Shown here: positions 46,394 through 55,600 of the stretch, piece after piece
How the letters are laid out: every line of letters begins with the position of its first letter
How positions within the stretch are numbered: the first letter of the stretch is position 1
From: Saccharospirillum mangrovi
Lineage (GTDB): Bacteria > Pseudomonadota > Gammaproteobacteria > Pseudomonadales > Natronospirillaceae
NCBI RefSeq assembly: GCF_003367315.1
Contig: NZ_CP031415.1
Location: forward strand, 3,284,001-3,348,000
DNA length: 64,000 bases
Direction of reading: 5' to 3'
The notes under the pieces: model-generated
Told to the model about the DNA's origin: nothing
Seen by the model: the letters and a program-made list of their open reading frames with translations, nothing else
Databases searched by the model: none
Translations under genes and position numbers: made by a program

Positions 46394-46683
46394 CGTCAAT
46401 TCCTAAACGCTCGACACTCAAAAAAAGGGGGATGAAACAGTTCACCCGAGGCGCTTCCTGGCGGCACCTTTCCACGTCGCGAAGCCGCTCAGAGTATACA
46501 AAGTGTCCGCAGCCTGGTCATTTCATCCACTCAAATACCAACACTCCAATCACGATCCTCAGTAATAGAAGCAAATTTGGCGTCTTGCCCTCGCTCCGAT
46601 CAGCCCCCATACACTGGCCCAGTATGATGTCCCGCCTAGCCTCGCAGATGCTTTCACCGCGCGGCTATTTTCCTGGAGTCCCC

Positions 46684-47673
46684 ATGACCGCCTATTCCGT
46701 TCTTGATCTTGCTCCCGTTACCGAAGGGTCCGATATTCGCCAGGCACTGCACAACAGCCGCGATCTGGCGCGCCACGTTGAACAACTGGGTTTCACCCGT
46801 TTCTGGATGGCCGAACACCACAACATGACCGGCGTTGCCAGCGCCGCCACCGCCGTGGCACTGGGCTTTGTGGCGTCAGGCACCGAACGCATTCGCATCG
46901 GTTCCGGCGGTGTGATGCTGCCCAACCATTCGCCGCTGGTGATTGCCGAACAATACGGCACGCTGGCAGAACTGTATCCGGATCGGGTCGATCTCGGCTT
47001 GGGCCGGGCACCCGGTACCGACGGCGCCACCATGCAGGCATTGCGTCGCGACCCGATGACCGCCGCCGACCGTTTCCCCGACGACGTGCAGGAATTGCAG
47101 GCTTATCTGGAACCGTTGCGCGACGGTCAACGCATTAAGGCTGTGCCCGGTTATGGCACGCGTATTCCGATCTGGCTGTTGGGATCGAGTCTGTATTCCG
47201 CGCAACTGGCTGCGGCCTTGGGCCTGCCGTTCGCATTCGCTTCGCATTTCGCACCGGACATGCTCGACCAGGCGCTGGCAATTTACCGCGAGCGCTTCCA
47301 GCCATCGGCATTTATGGACACACCCTACAGTGCCGCCGCCGCCAATCTGTTTGCAGCCGATACCGACGCCGAAGGCCGCCGTCTGCAAACCTCAATGATG
47401 CAACAGTTCGTTGCCTTGCGCCGTGGCACACCGGGCAAGATGCCGCCGCCGGTCGATGACATCGACAGCATCGGTTCGCCCATGGAACGCATGCAGGTGG
47501 AGCACGCTCTGGTGGAATCGGCCGTGGGTTCGCCGCAGAGCGTGCGTCGCTGGTTAGCGGCTTTTATCAGCCGCACTCAGGTCGATGAAGTGATATTAAA
47601 TGGCCCGATTTTCGACCACGCAGCCCGGCTGAAATCGTTCAGCATTGCCGCTGAGGCGATGCAGGGGCTGTAA
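46684..47673 (+). CDS. Luciferase-like (LLM-class) flavin-dependent monooxygenase
   Basis: This flavin-dependent TIM-barrel protein has 329 residues. It begins [55 protein letters not shown], the typical start of YhbW-like members of the bacterial luciferase family, with [42 protein letters not shown] after it. I start at the ATG at 46684 after TGGAGTCCCC; a longer frame upstream has no resemblance. Substrate unknown. The gene is 84 bases upstream of an acyl-CoA ligase and could be cotranscribed with it. Confidence 0.86.
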   Translation: MTAYSVLDLAPVTEGSDIRQALHNSRDLARHVEQLGFTRFWMAEHHNMTGVASAATAVALGFVASGTERIRIGSGGVMLPNHSPLVIAEQYGTLAELYPDRVDLGLGRAPGTDGATMQALRRDPMTAADRFPDDVQELQAYLEPLRDGQRIKAVPGYGTRIPIWLLGSSLYSAQLAAALGLPFAFASHFAPDMLDQALAIYRERFQPSAFMDTPYSAAAANLFAADTDAEGRRLQTSMMQQFVALRRGTPGKMPPPVDDIDSIGSPMERMQVEHALVESAVGSPQSVRRWLAAFISRTQVDEVILNGPIFDHAARLKSFSIAAEAMQGL

Positions 47674-47757
47674 CATTCGCGCGCCAATTTGAGCGCTGGC
47701 ATTAACGCACCACGCTGCCGATCTCGGTGTGCGCGGCGCCCGTCCGCAAGGCAACGC

Positions 47758-49176
47758 ATGACGCAACAGTTTGTAGGCCAGTCGCTGGATCATTGGTCAA
47801 TGCAGTTCGGTGACCGCGTTGCACTGAGCAATGGGTCCAACGTCGTCTGCTGGCACGAGCTTCTGCAAAACGTAAAACGCCTGGCAGGCCACCTTGAACC
47901 GGCGGGTGCAGTCGCGCTTGAGTTGGCCGATCCGATTGAATTGGCTACCGCATTTTTGGCGGTTGTCAGAGCCGGCGGTCGGGCCTTGGTCTACGATCCG
48001 AGCTGGTCGCTGTACCAGCGTGCTCAACTTGGTTCACAACTGCACCCGACCACTACGCTGGATTCCGCCGGGCTACAACAACGGCTGGCCGACGCCTCAG
48101 GTCCAATTGACGCAACGCATCGACCAGCGGCAACGGATCCGTTCTACGTTGGTTTTACCTCCGGTTCCACCGGTTTGCCGAAAGGGTATCGGCGCCATCA
48201 TGCGTCCTGGTTGAACAGTTTCGACGTCAGCCAACAGTTGTTTGATTTCACTCAAAACGACGTCGTGATGGCACCCGGCAGCCTGGCAACATCGCTGCAT
48301 CTGTATGGTGTGTTGCAGGCTTTGCAGGCGGGGATCCGCGTCACCTTGGTATCGCGCTTCCAACCCCGGTCGGTTCTGGAAGAAATGCGCGAGCAAAACG
48401 TCACCGTGCTCTACAGCACGCCGACGCAACTGCAATTGCTGTTGCAAGCCAGCCAGCGCCGCTCCGGGTCAGCCTTAACTCAGGTTCGACACCTCATTGT
48501 CAGCGGTTCCAAATGGTCACAACACACCCGTCATGCCATTAAGCAGCTGTTTCCAAATGCCCGCCTGACGGAGTTCTACGGCACCTCGGAAATGAGCTTT
48601 GTCAGTCTGCGCAACGACACCCAAGACGCCCCGGAAACGTCGGTGGGCCGACCAGTTCCGGGCGTCGACATTCGCATTGGCGAACACCCTGATCGGCCGC
48701 TATCGACGGGCGAGGTCGGTCGCATTTGGGTGCGCAGCCCGCTGTTATTCGACGGCTATGAATGCGGTGGTGGTGAAGAAACACGCCGGCATGGACCGTG
48801 GCTGACCGTTGGTGACCACGGCTACCTCGACCAGGCCGGCTGGCTGTATCTGGCCGGTCGGGAAAAACGCATGATCGTCAGCAGCGGTTTCAATTTCTAT
48901 CCGGAAGAGATGGAACTTTGGCTGGCACAGTTACCCGGTGTTCAACACGCTGCGGTTGTCGGCCTGCCCGATGCCTTGCGCGGTCAACGCATTGAAGCCT
49001 GTATCAGTAGCAATCGTGCGATAACCGATGCCGAATTGCTGCAACATTGCGCTGAGCGGTTCCCAATCCATCAATGTCCCCGCACCTGGCACCGCTTGGC
49101 CGACTGGCCGATAACGTCGAGCGGCAAAACCGACTTCAACCAATTAAAGGCGCAGCTTATGGCGGTCAGCCAATGA
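47758..49176 (+). CDS. AMP-forming acyl-CoA ligase-like protein
   Basis: This member of the acyl-adenylate superfamily has 472 residues, a little shorter than most. Motifs: P-loop FTSGSTGLPKG (133-143), YGTSEMSF (A5), GDHGYLD (A7), GREKRMIVSSGFNFYPEE (A8) and the catalytic lysine in SSGKTDFNQLK. The first 110 residues are reduced compared with typical long-chain ligases. The acid substrate is unknown. Its stop overlaps the start of a thiolase-like gene by ATGA, so the two are translationally coupled and probably act on the same acyl chain. No strong ribosome-binding site is seen; an upstream start at 47689 has no resemblance. Confidence 0.82.
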   Translation: MTQQFVGQSLDHWSMQFGDRVALSNGSNVVCWHELLQNVKRLAGHLEPAGAVALELADPIELATAFLAVVRAGGRALVYDPSWSLYQRAQLGSQLHPTTTLDSAGLQQRLADASGPIDATHRPAATDPFYVGFTSGSTGLPKGYRRHHASWLNSFDVSQQLFDFTQNDVVMAPGSLATSLHLYGVLQALQAGIRVTLVSRFQPRSVLEEMREQNVTVLYSTPTQLQLLLQASQRRSGSALTQVRHLIVSGSKWSQHTRHAIKQLFPNARLTEFYGTSEMSFVSLRNDTQDAPETSVGRPVPGVDIRIGEHPDRPLSTGEVGRIWVRSPLLFDGYECGGGEETRRHGPWLTVGDHGYLDQAGWLYLAGREKRMIVSSGFNFYPEEMELWLAQLPGVQHAAVVGLPDALRGQRIEACISSNRAITDAELLQHCAERFPIHQCPRTWHRLADWPITSSGKTDFNQLKAQLMAVSQ

Positions 49177-50312
49177 ATCGTCCAGTTTACCTTGTGGCAG
49201 CACGGCGTACACCGGTTGCACCGGTGGGCGGTGCATTCAAAAAACTGGCGGTGACCGATCTGGCCGTTCCTGTGTTGCAAGCCATTGTGGCTGACGCTGG
49301 ACTGAGGCCTACCGACGTCGAACAGGTCATTCTCGGCAATGCGCTGTATGGCGGCGGCAATCCGGCGCGCACCGTCGCGTTGGCGGCGGGTTTGGACGAA
49401 GCCATCCCGGCTTTTACGCTGGACACCCAATGTTGCTCGGGTCTGGATGCGATTCGACTTGGCACCCAAGCCGTTGCCGCCGGCCAGGCGGATGTCGTTA
49501 TCGCTGGTGGCGTGGAAAGCACCAGTCGCCGTGCCATTCGCCTGCACCGGCCGACATCGCCTAATGAATCGCCCATTGAATACGAACGGCCGCCGTTCAC
49601 GCCCTGGCCGGAGCGGGATCCCGACATGGCTGACGCGGCGGCAAAAGTGGCCGATCAATGCAACATCACCTTGGACGATCAAATCGCCTGGGCGATTCAT
49701 AGCCACCAAAAAGCCTTGGCTGCACGAGCAGAATTAGAGGAGGAATGCGTCGCTGTCGGGGGTTTAACGGTCGACTCAGCGACCCGACCGCTGACCGAGC
49801 CACTGGCCCGACGCACGCCGGTGATTGCCCGACGTCACCGAGGCGAGATCAATGTGGCCGGCACGGCATTGAGCGCCGACGCAGCCGCAGCCTGTGTGCT
49901 GGTCAGCGAGACAGTTGCCCGGCGTCTGGACCCGGCACTCGTCAAGTTACGCTGGATCGATGACGCCAGCGGCGGTGGTCGAGCGGATTGCCCGCCCGAA
50001 GCGCCGGTGCCGGTCGCCCGTACCCTGCTGGACCGGCTGAACCTGAGCGGTCGAGACTTTGCCGCAATTGAATGGATGGAAGCCTACGCTGCCCAAGTGA
50101 TCGCCAATGCTCAGGCGCTGGAGTTGCCGATTGATCGGATGAACAGAGGCGGCGGCGCTTTGGCGCGCGGCCACCCCATTGCGGCATCGGGTGCCATCCT
50201 GGCCGTCCGGGCCTATTCGCAGGCCCGGCAATCTCCCAAGGGGTTCCGTGCGTTACTCGCCATCGCCGCCGCTGGCGGATTGGCGAGTGCGGCCGTTTTG
50301 GCGACGGATTGA
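49173..50312 (+). CDS. Thiolase-family protein with altered active site
   Basis: This thiolase-fold protein has 379 residues. The nucleophilic cysteine is present (Cys87 in DTQCCSGLDA) and so is the histidine (His334 in GHPIAASG). The second catalytic cysteine of the usual C-x-G-G-G motif is replaced: the segment reads AIAAAGGLASAA with Ala365 in its place. The NEAFA motif reads MEAYA, so the oxyanion-hole Asn is Met302. The protein therefore may not do normal thiolysis or Claisen condensation, or may do a partial reaction such as acyl transfer. It is coupled to an acyl-CoA ligase. Confidence 0.82.
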   Translation: MNRPVYLVAARRTPVAPVGGAFKKLAVTDLAVPVLQAIVADAGLRPTDVEQVILGNALYGGGNPARTVALAAGLDEAIPAFTLDTQCCSGLDAIRLGTQAVAAGQADVVIAGGVESTSRRAIRLHRPTSPNESPIEYERPPFTPWPERDPDMADAAAKVADQCNITLDDQIAWAIHSHQKALAARAELEEECVAVGGLTVDSATRPLTEPLARRTPVIARRHRGEINVAGTALSADAAAACVLVSETVARRLDPALVKLRWIDDASGGGRADCPPEAPVPVARTLLDRLNLSGRDFAAIEWMEAYAAQVIANAQALELPIDRMNRGGGALARGHPIAASGAILAVRAYSQARQSPKGFRALLAIAAAGGLASAAVLATD

Positions 50313-50325
50313 ACCGGCGTCGATT

Positions 50326-51003
50326 TTACTGCGAGAAACCTCGGAACCGGCTGTAATCGGTCAACGGCAGGCGGGGCGTTGCAAAGTTGTTTTCGGGCGC
50401 CGAGGTATCGGCATAGCCCAGCGCAATACCGCAGACCACCATTTCGTCATCGCTCAACTCAAGCGCATTGCGAATTACATCCGGGTAACTGGCCAAGGCA
50501 CCTATGCCACAACTGTCGATGCCTTCTTCAGCGGCGGCGAGAAAGATCGATTGCACAAACATGCCCAAATCCATAAAGCAGCCCGCGCCCATGCCCCGCT
50601 CTATCGTAATGACCAATCCCACAGGCGCATCAAAGAACTGAAAGTTACGGCGAAACTGTGCTCGACGCTGAGCCAGATCGCGCCGGGCGATACCGAGACT
50701 GCTGTACAACGCATACCCCACTTCGCGTTGTCGTGCTTTCAGGTGCGCGGGCATGGGCACTGGGAAATAGTCGTACTCTTCTGGCTGGCTGTCCTGCCGT
50801 TCCACAGCGGCATCTAACTGAGCCTTTAGTTGTTGCAGTGGCTCGCTCGTTAATACGTGTACAAAACCCGGTTGCAGGTTGGCCCCCGACGGCGCTCGAC
50901 GCGCTTTCGTCAGCACGCGTTCTATTGTGGAACGCGACACGGGCCGGTCCAGATAACGACGCACTGAGCGGCGCCGCAATAACGCCTCGGATACGGAAGT
51001 CAT
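50326..51003 (-). CDS. Nitroreductase-family flavoprotein
   Basis: This FMN-dependent oxidoreductase of 225 residues carries the nitroreductase start SVSEALLRRRSVRRYLDRPVSRSTIERVLTKARRAPSGANLQPG, which contains FMN phosphate-binding arginines. The C-terminal AAAEEGIDSCGIGALASYPDVIRNALEL and VCGIALGYAD are also typical. Substrate unknown; relatives reduce nitroaromatics, quinones or flavins. It is convergent with the thiolase gene, with 13 bases between. Confidence 0.87.
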   Translation of the reverse strand: MTSVSEALLRRRSVRRYLDRPVSRSTIERVLTKARRAPSGANLQPGFVHVLTSEPLQQLKAQLDAAVERQDSQPEEYDYFPVPMPAHLKARQREVGYALYSSLGIARRDLAQRRAQFRRNFQFFDAPVGLVITIERGMGAGCFMDLGMFVQSIFLAAAEEGIDSCGIGALASYPDVIRNALELSDDEMVVCGIALGYADTSAPENNFATPRLPLTDYSRFRGFSQ

Positions 51004-51177
51004 CGTGAATTCTGGACAAGTAACGGAGTTGGATTGAGCCGTGGACGCTCAGTTTGAGGGAAGCGGTTCATTCGGTTGATCTGCAATGTCCGGGTCGCGC
51101 TGTGGTTGCTGTCGTTTGCAGTAGTTTACAGTCACGACCCGGCGATTCCGAGACAATGCAACCAACGAATCAGCCGA

Positions 51178-51726
51178 TCAACGGCCAAACAATTGGTCGA
51201 TCAGACTGGGCATGCTTTGCATGGCAGCGTAGGCGTCGGCACCGGCGTTGCCGGTACTTTTGGCGGCGTCGGCGAGGAAGTACAGATCGCCGTTTTCGAA
51301 GGCGGCGCGGGCTTCTTCGTCGGTCATGTTAGCCAGTGCCTGCAATTTTTCTTCGTCGAACCAATCCGGCGTCTGTTGGTTGTTCGACACCAATTGATAG
51401 GCGTTGAACAGCGCTTTCGATGGCGTGGTGCCGTTGGCTTCGTGTTCGGCCATGGCTTTGCTGAGGGCGTCGTAAGCGGCCGACAGGGTGTCGTCGCTGA
51501 GCGTCAGACCCTGGTTGGCCCACTGGGTCACCTGGCTGTCGCCGCCAAAGACCAAACGCGCCAGATGATTTTTCGACGCAGCGCCGGAAAGCATGGCGTT
51601 TTCCATTGCCATCTGTTCTTCGGTGCGTTCGATGGGTTCGATCTCACCGGCAGCTTCCTGCCGCCGCGTTTCCACCGTCTGGATAAATTGTTCCGCCCAC
51701 TGCGTTAAAGAGCCGGAAATATTCAT
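51178..51726 (-). CDS. Acidic, helical cytoplasmic protein of unknown function
   Basis: The protein has 182 residues from MNISGSLTQW; an earlier start at 51762 would add 12. It is rich in Ala, Glu, Gln and Asn, with no signal peptide or membrane segment, and looks mostly helical. The repeated style of LTQWAEQF and VTQWANQG is notable. No family recognised. It lies alone between a nitroreductase and a VOC gene. Codon use resembles its neighbours, so I take it as a real gene. Confidence 0.7.
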   Translation of the reverse strand: MNISGSLTQWAEQFIQTVETRRQEAAGEIEPIERTEEQMAMENAMLSGAASKNHLARLVFGGDSQVTQWANQGLTLSDDTLSAAYDALSKAMAEHEANGTTPSKALFNAYQLVSNNQQTPDWFDEEKLQALANMTDEEARAAFENGDLYFLADAAKSTGNAGADAYAAMQSMPSLIDQLFGR

Positions 51727-51797
51727 GCGTTCGCCTCTTAAAAAGTGATTCTTGCAATACACATTTCAAGAGGCGTGCCAGCATTATGGTCGAACGC

Positions 51798-52151
51798 TCA
51801 GCGCTCCGACCAGACGGCGAATTCGTTGCCGCTGGGTTCGGCAAAATGGAACCGACGGCCGCCGGGAAATTCGTAAATCGCCTGCAGAATTTCGCCACCG
51901 GCGGCTTCGATTTTGGCCTGAGTGTCGGCCAGTTCGTCGCTGTAAAAAATCACCAGCGCAGAACCTTCGTCAGACCGGGCACGTTTGCTGTCGTGGTAAA
52001 AACCGCCTTCCATGCCGCCGCCAGTAAAGGCCAGATATTCCGGGCCGTAACTGACGAATTTCCAATCAAAAACGGTTTCAAAAAACGTCTGGGTAGCGGC
52101 GAAATTGCTGGCGGGGAATTCCAGATAATGGATGGATTCGTGCTGTGGCAT
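51798..52151 (-). CDS. VOC-family protein
   Basis: This glyoxalase-fold protein of 117 residues starts IHYLEFPASNFAATQTFFETVFDWKFVSYGPEYLAFTGGGMEGGFY and ends GRRFHFAEPSGNEFAVWSE. This is the single-domain form with the beta-alpha-beta-beta-beta repeats needed to dimerise, and His4 and the C-terminal glutamate region may be metal ligands. Function unknown. A GGAGCGCC ribosome-binding site precedes the ATG. Confidence 0.85.
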   Translation of the reverse strand: MPQHESIHYLEFPASNFAATQTFFETVFDWKFVSYGPEYLAFTGGGMEGGFYHDSKRARSDEGSALVIFYSDELADTQAKIEAAGGEILQAIYEFPGGRRFHFAEPSGNEFAVWSER

Positions 52152-52217
52152 GGTTGGCGCTCCTTTTGGACGGAACGCCCAGCTTACCGGCTGTTAACAA
52201 TCCCAACCACTCACGAA

Positions 52218-52988
52218 TCAGTCGTTACCGAGCCATTGGTAATTGACGCCAACCACCGCCACGTAACGGGATTGATCGTCGAGTAAATCCGTCACCGGGC
52301 TGTCGGCAGCGTCGCCAATATAATGGCTGCGACTGAGCACCAGAATGGTCGACCAACGCGGTTTGATTCGATACGCCGTCACCAAACCAACGCTCATTTC
52401 CTGCCAGCCACCATCGGCATCAAACGCCTCGACACCGGCGGCGCTGGCGTCACTGGCGTTGAGTGAGAAAAAGCGCTCGGAATAATCGTCGCTGAAATAA
52501 CTGAAGCCCAGATTACCGATAAAAGTGAGTTGGTCGGTGGTGGGCAACACCCAGCCAAATTTCATCGTGCCGTACATCGATTCGTGGCCACCCGGCATCG
52601 AGGTGGCGATGTCGCCGCCTACGGTCAGAATGCCCGGTAACGGTACGCCGATAACTTTCCAGGGAATGCCGCTGCCGCCGGCCAGACCGACTTCGGCCGA
52701 GGCGGGAATGTCGGGCACTTCTGCTTCGTCACGTCCGCCGTTGTAACGCATCAACGGCCCCAGGCTGATCAGTCGGTTGGGCACCAGATCGGTGCCGATG
52801 CCTAAGCCGGCACTGGCGACGGAATAACCGTTGTTTTCATATCGGAACGACGGCGCCGGGAAGACGCGCCAGTTGTCATCGCCCGTCGGTGGCAGCGCTG
52901 CGGCACCAAGCCCAACCGACAACTCCGCCGCCTGGGACGACCACACAAACGACAACAACAGTACGCAGGAACAGAAGCGTTTTATCAC
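52218..52988 (-). CDS. MipA/OmpV-family outer-membrane protein
   Basis: The protein has 256 residues from a GTG at 52988 giving MIKRFCSCVLLLSFVWSSQAA, a good signal peptide with GGAG nine bases upstream. An ATG at 53012 would add eight residues in front of it. The mature part begins ELSVGLGAAALPPTGDDNWRVFPAPSFRYENNGYS and continues with amphipathic beta-strands to the end. This fits the MipA/OmpV family, linked to peptidoglycan synthesis scaffolding or osmotic response. It is located in the outer membrane. Confidence 0.82.
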   Translation of the reverse strand: MIKRFCSCVLLLSFVWSSQAAELSVGLGAAALPPTGDDNWRVFPAPSFRYENNGYSVASAGLGIGTDLVPNRLISLGPLMRYNGGRDEAEVPDIPASAEVGLAGGSGIPWKVIGVPLPGILTVGGDIATSMPGGHESMYGTMKFGWVLPTTDQLTFIGNLGFSYFSDDYSERFFSLNASDASAAGVEAFDADGGWQEMSVGLVTAYRIKPRWSTILVLSRSHYIGDAADSPVTDLLDDQSRYVAVVGVNYQWLGND

Positions 52989-53109
52989 GCCGGGTTCTCC
53001 AGAGTTCATCAATCAACAAGGCCAGCGCTGAATGATACCCCGACTGGATGACAAAGGATCGCTTCCCTGCGATCCGCGCACTGTTAACTGAGATGGCTAA
53101 CCAGGATGG

Positions 53110-54021
53110 CTAACCGAGATGGCGATTAAAAAACGCCAGCGTGCGTTCCCACGCCAACTCGGCGGCTTCTTCGTCGTAACGACCGGTGGAGTCGTTATGG
53201 AAACCGTGGTTGGTGTTGGCGTAGATGTGGGCGGTGTACGGCACGCGGTTTTTCTTCAGCGTGCTTTCGTAGTCCGGCCAGGTGGCGTTTACCCGGTCGT
53301 CCAACGCCGCGAATTGCAGCAACAGCGGCGACTTCACCTGGTCGCGAATGGCCGCCGCCGCGGGCGTTCCGTAAAACGGCACACCCGCGTTCAACTCGTC
53401 TGGGATGGCGGCCGCCAGCATGTTCACCACGTAACCGCCGTAGCAGAAACCGACCGCGCCCAGTTTGCCGCTGGAACGTTCGTGCTGTTTCAGAAAGCGT
53501 GCGCCAGCGATGAAATCGGCTTCCATCTTGGCGGCGTCGAGCGAACTTTGCAGTGCCCGGCCTTCGTCGTCGTTACCCGGATACCCACCGACCGGATAGA
53601 GCGCATCCGGCGCCAGCGCCACAAAACCCGACTTAGCCAGGCGGCGCGCGACGTCTTCGATGTACGGATTCAAACCGCGGTTTTCGTGCACCACCAGCAC
53701 CACCGGGCCGGTATCGGCCAGACCCGTCGGCACCACCAGATAGCCACGGGCTTCGCCGTAGCCCTGCGGCGACGGGTAAGTGACGTAACTGGCGAGGATG
53801 TCCGGGTCGTTAAACGACACCTGTTCAGCCTCGGCGTAGTTGGGCATTAAAGCGGCGGTCAGCGTACTGAGCGCAAAACCGGCGGCGGTGAGCGTCATCA
53901 AGCGGTTCATAAAGGTACGGCGGTCGATCAGGCCGTGGGCGTATTCGTCGTACCAGTCGAAGGCTTCTTGCGGAATGGGTCGGTCGGTTGTCGTGGTTCG
54001 AGCGGGAGCGTGAGTGGACAT
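53110..54021 (-). CDS. Dienelactone hydrolase-family protein with N-terminal anchor
   Basis: This alpha/beta hydrolase has 303 residues from MSTHAPART; an ATG at 54069 would add 16. After about 35 residues comes RRTFMNRLMTLTAAGFALSTLTAAL, which resembles a twin-arginine signal or membrane anchor. The DLH core follows with the Glu of VVHENRGL, nucleophile Cys in GFCYGG, Asp in LDDRV and His in NTNHGF. The triad is complete. Export by Tat is likely, but the long N-terminal extension is typical of this YghX-like subgroup. Substrate unknown. Confidence 0.85.
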   Translation of the reverse strand: MSTHAPARTTTTDRPIPQEAFDWYDEYAHGLIDRRTFMNRLMTLTAAGFALSTLTAALMPNYAEAEQVSFNDPDILASYVTYPSPQGYGEARGYLVVPTGLADTGPVVLVVHENRGLNPYIEDVARRLAKSGFVALAPDALYPVGGYPGNDDEGRALQSSLDAAKMEADFIAGARFLKQHERSSGKLGAVGFCYGGYVVNMLAAAIPDELNAGVPFYGTPAAAAIRDQVKSPLLLQFAALDDRVNATWPDYESTLKKNRVPYTAHIYANTNHGFHNDSTGRYDEEAAELAWERTLAFFNRHLG

Positions 54022-54168
54022 GCGAGTTCTCCTGGAGCAACAACATGAATGGACGGGATGGCCAAACAATGTCGGGTGCGGGCAGCCCGAACGGCGCGTC
54101 CCCTGGAAGAGAGCATCGAAGCACCAGTGTAGCGGCAGTTGAAGCCCTGCTTGTGTAAAGTCGAGACG

Positions 54169-54570
54169 CTATTCCGGCGCGGGCCGATGCTGGGTGCCTT
54201 CGCCAGCGGTGATGAACAGCAAAGTACAGCCGGCCTCGCTGTATGCGTGATGCCAGATACCTTGCGGCACCACGACCAAGGCGCCCAACCGATCCAGCGC
54301 AAGATGTTCTGCGCCGTCCGGGTGCTCCAGTACAAACGTTGCCGAACCCGCCAATAAACAGATGATTTCGTCGCCGTTAGGGTGCATTTCCGACTGCGCC
54401 CAGCGGCCGGAAAACGAGTGCTGGGTAACCAAAAATTCATGGTGGAAATCACCCAGCGCGCCCTGCGCCAGGCGCGGCCAGAAATCGTCGTTCAATGGCA
54501 ACGCTTCTACGGTTGCATTACTGCGCAGCCGCAGCGCGGTGGTGTCGAGTGTTTGAGTGACCTGTGCCAT
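54169..54570 (-). CDS. Cupin-domain protein
   Basis: This single-domain cupin of 133 residues has a beta-barrel core: GRWAQSEMHPNGDEIICLLAGSATFVLEHPDG (motif 1, with His and two Glu-like ligands) and ALVVVPQGIWHHAYSEAGCTLLFI (motif 2, with His). It may bind a metal ion. Function unknown. The gene follows an ABM-domain gene on the same strand after 14 bases, so the two form a small operon. The start has GGAGCGACAG upstream. Confidence 0.82.
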   Translation of the reverse strand: MAQVTQTLDTTALRLRSNATVEALPLNDDFWPRLAQGALGDFHHEFLVTQHSFSGRWAQSEMHPNGDEIICLLAGSATFVLEHPDGAEHLALDRLGALVVVPQGIWHHAYSEAGCTLLFITAGEGTQHRPAPE

Positions 54571-54584
54571 CTGTCGCTCCTGCG

Positions 54585-54890
54585 TTAAACCACCAAACCC
54601 AGACCGCCCATCGTCGATAGCCGAACCTGATCGAATTCGCCGGTCAACAACGGCATGGCTTCGTTGATGGCAGCGCGCACCTCAGGCAATTGCAGCGACG
54701 CCTCATGGTGCTCGCTGGACAACCAGACTTCCGTCACCCAGATCGTTTCCAGTGCGTCCGCCTGTTGGTTGATCACGTACAGCAGGCAGCCCACTTCACT
54801 CAGGGCGTCCAGATTGCGGTTAAGGATTTCAATTACCCGGTCCGCTTCACCGGGCTTGGCGACCAACTTACCGTAGAGTCCAAAGTACAT
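54585..54890 (-). CDS. Antibiotic biosynthesis monooxygenase (ABM)-domain protein
   Basis: This ferredoxin-like fold protein has 101 residues: MYFGLYGKLVAKPGEADRVIEILNRNLDALSEVGCLLYVINQQADALETIWVTEVW, then SSEHHEASLQLPEVRAAINEAMPLL. Such domains act as small cofactor-free monooxygenases or binding proteins. I use the ATG at 54890; longer frames upstream have no resemblance. It is followed by the cupin gene in the same direction. Confidence 0.8.
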   Translation of the reverse strand: MYFGLYGKLVAKPGEADRVIEILNRNLDALSEVGCLLYVINQQADALETIWVTEVWLSSEHHEASLQLPEVRAAINEAMPLLTGEFDQVRLSTMGGLGLVV

Positions 54891-55057
54891 GGGCTTGTCC
54901 TCGTTGTGTTTTATTGCCGTTGTCCTTCCAGCCGTTGTTCGGATCGATTGATCAAAGAATAGTCCCCGAGCCGCCGCTGGAATACAACGCTGCCGACTGG
55001 TCAGTGCGCGCACTTACCGGTAGAGTGCGCCTTCTGTTGTATTCACCTCGAACCGCC

Positions 55058-55507
55058 ATGTTGAAACGTCTGCGGCATTCCACACACCACGCCGTCACCT
55101 TTACCCGTTACGCTCTGGTAGCCAGCGCCATTTCCGTTATCGACGCTGGTGGCCTGTATGCCTTGCACGAAGGACTGGGGCTGAACGTCTTCGTATCGCG
55201 GTTCTGTTCTTACCTGGCCGCCATCACCACCGGCTATTTCCTCAACCGACGTTTTACCTTTCACAACCATCAGCGGGTGCACCGGCTGCGGGTTGAACTG
55301 GCCCGCTACTATGGCGTGCATTCGACCGGCGGTCTGATCAACTACGGCATCTTCAGCCTGACGCTGCTTGTCGGCCACCATCTGCATTTGCCGCCGAGCT
55401 GGGATTATTGGCTACCGCTGTTCGGCGTCTGGCTCGGTGGCGTAGCCGGCATGTGCTTCAACTACACCCTGTCGCACAAACTGATCTTCCGTCGCCAACC
55501 CCATTAG
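55058..55507 (+). CDS. GtrA-family membrane protein
   Basis: This membrane protein of 149 residues has four helices. It begins TRYALVASAISVIDAGGLYALHEGLGLNVFVSRFCSYLAAITTGYFLNRRFTFH, a strong GtrA signature, with the ending GGVAGMCFNYTLSHKLIFRRQ. GtrA proteins are thought to flip lipid-linked sugars for cell-surface polysaccharides. The chosen ATG is at 55058, and a longer frame from 54914 is not family-like. It lies upstream of trpR with 85 bases between. Confidence 0.86.
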   Translation: MLKRLRHSTHHAVTFTRYALVASAISVIDAGGLYALHEGLGLNVFVSRFCSYLAAITTGYFLNRRFTFHNHQRVHRLRVELARYYGVHSTGGLINYGIFSLTLLVGHHLHLPPSWDYWLPLFGVWLGGVAGMCFNYTLSHKLIFRRQPH

Positions 55508-55582
55508 CCAGCTTCATTAGCCAACCTCTTTAGCCAAATCAGCCAAAAAACTCCGCTTGACTCGACGGTCAAAATACATACC

Positions 55583-55600
55583 GTACTAGTACATGAGTAC
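55583..55600. promoter_or_regulatory. TrpR operator overlapping the trpR start codon
   Basis: GTACT-N8-AGTAC has the same arms and spacing as the E. coli trpR operator, and also contains an ACTAGT core as in the E. coli trp operon operator. It overlaps the ATG of trpR at 55593. This is a strong sign of autoregulation and perhaps of a leaderless message. Confidence 0.7.

Noticed and set aside
46432-46683. N-terminal extension of the luciferase-like monooxygenase
   Set aside because: The extra residues have no resemblance to the family, and the ATG at 46684 has a good ribosome-binding site and family-like start.
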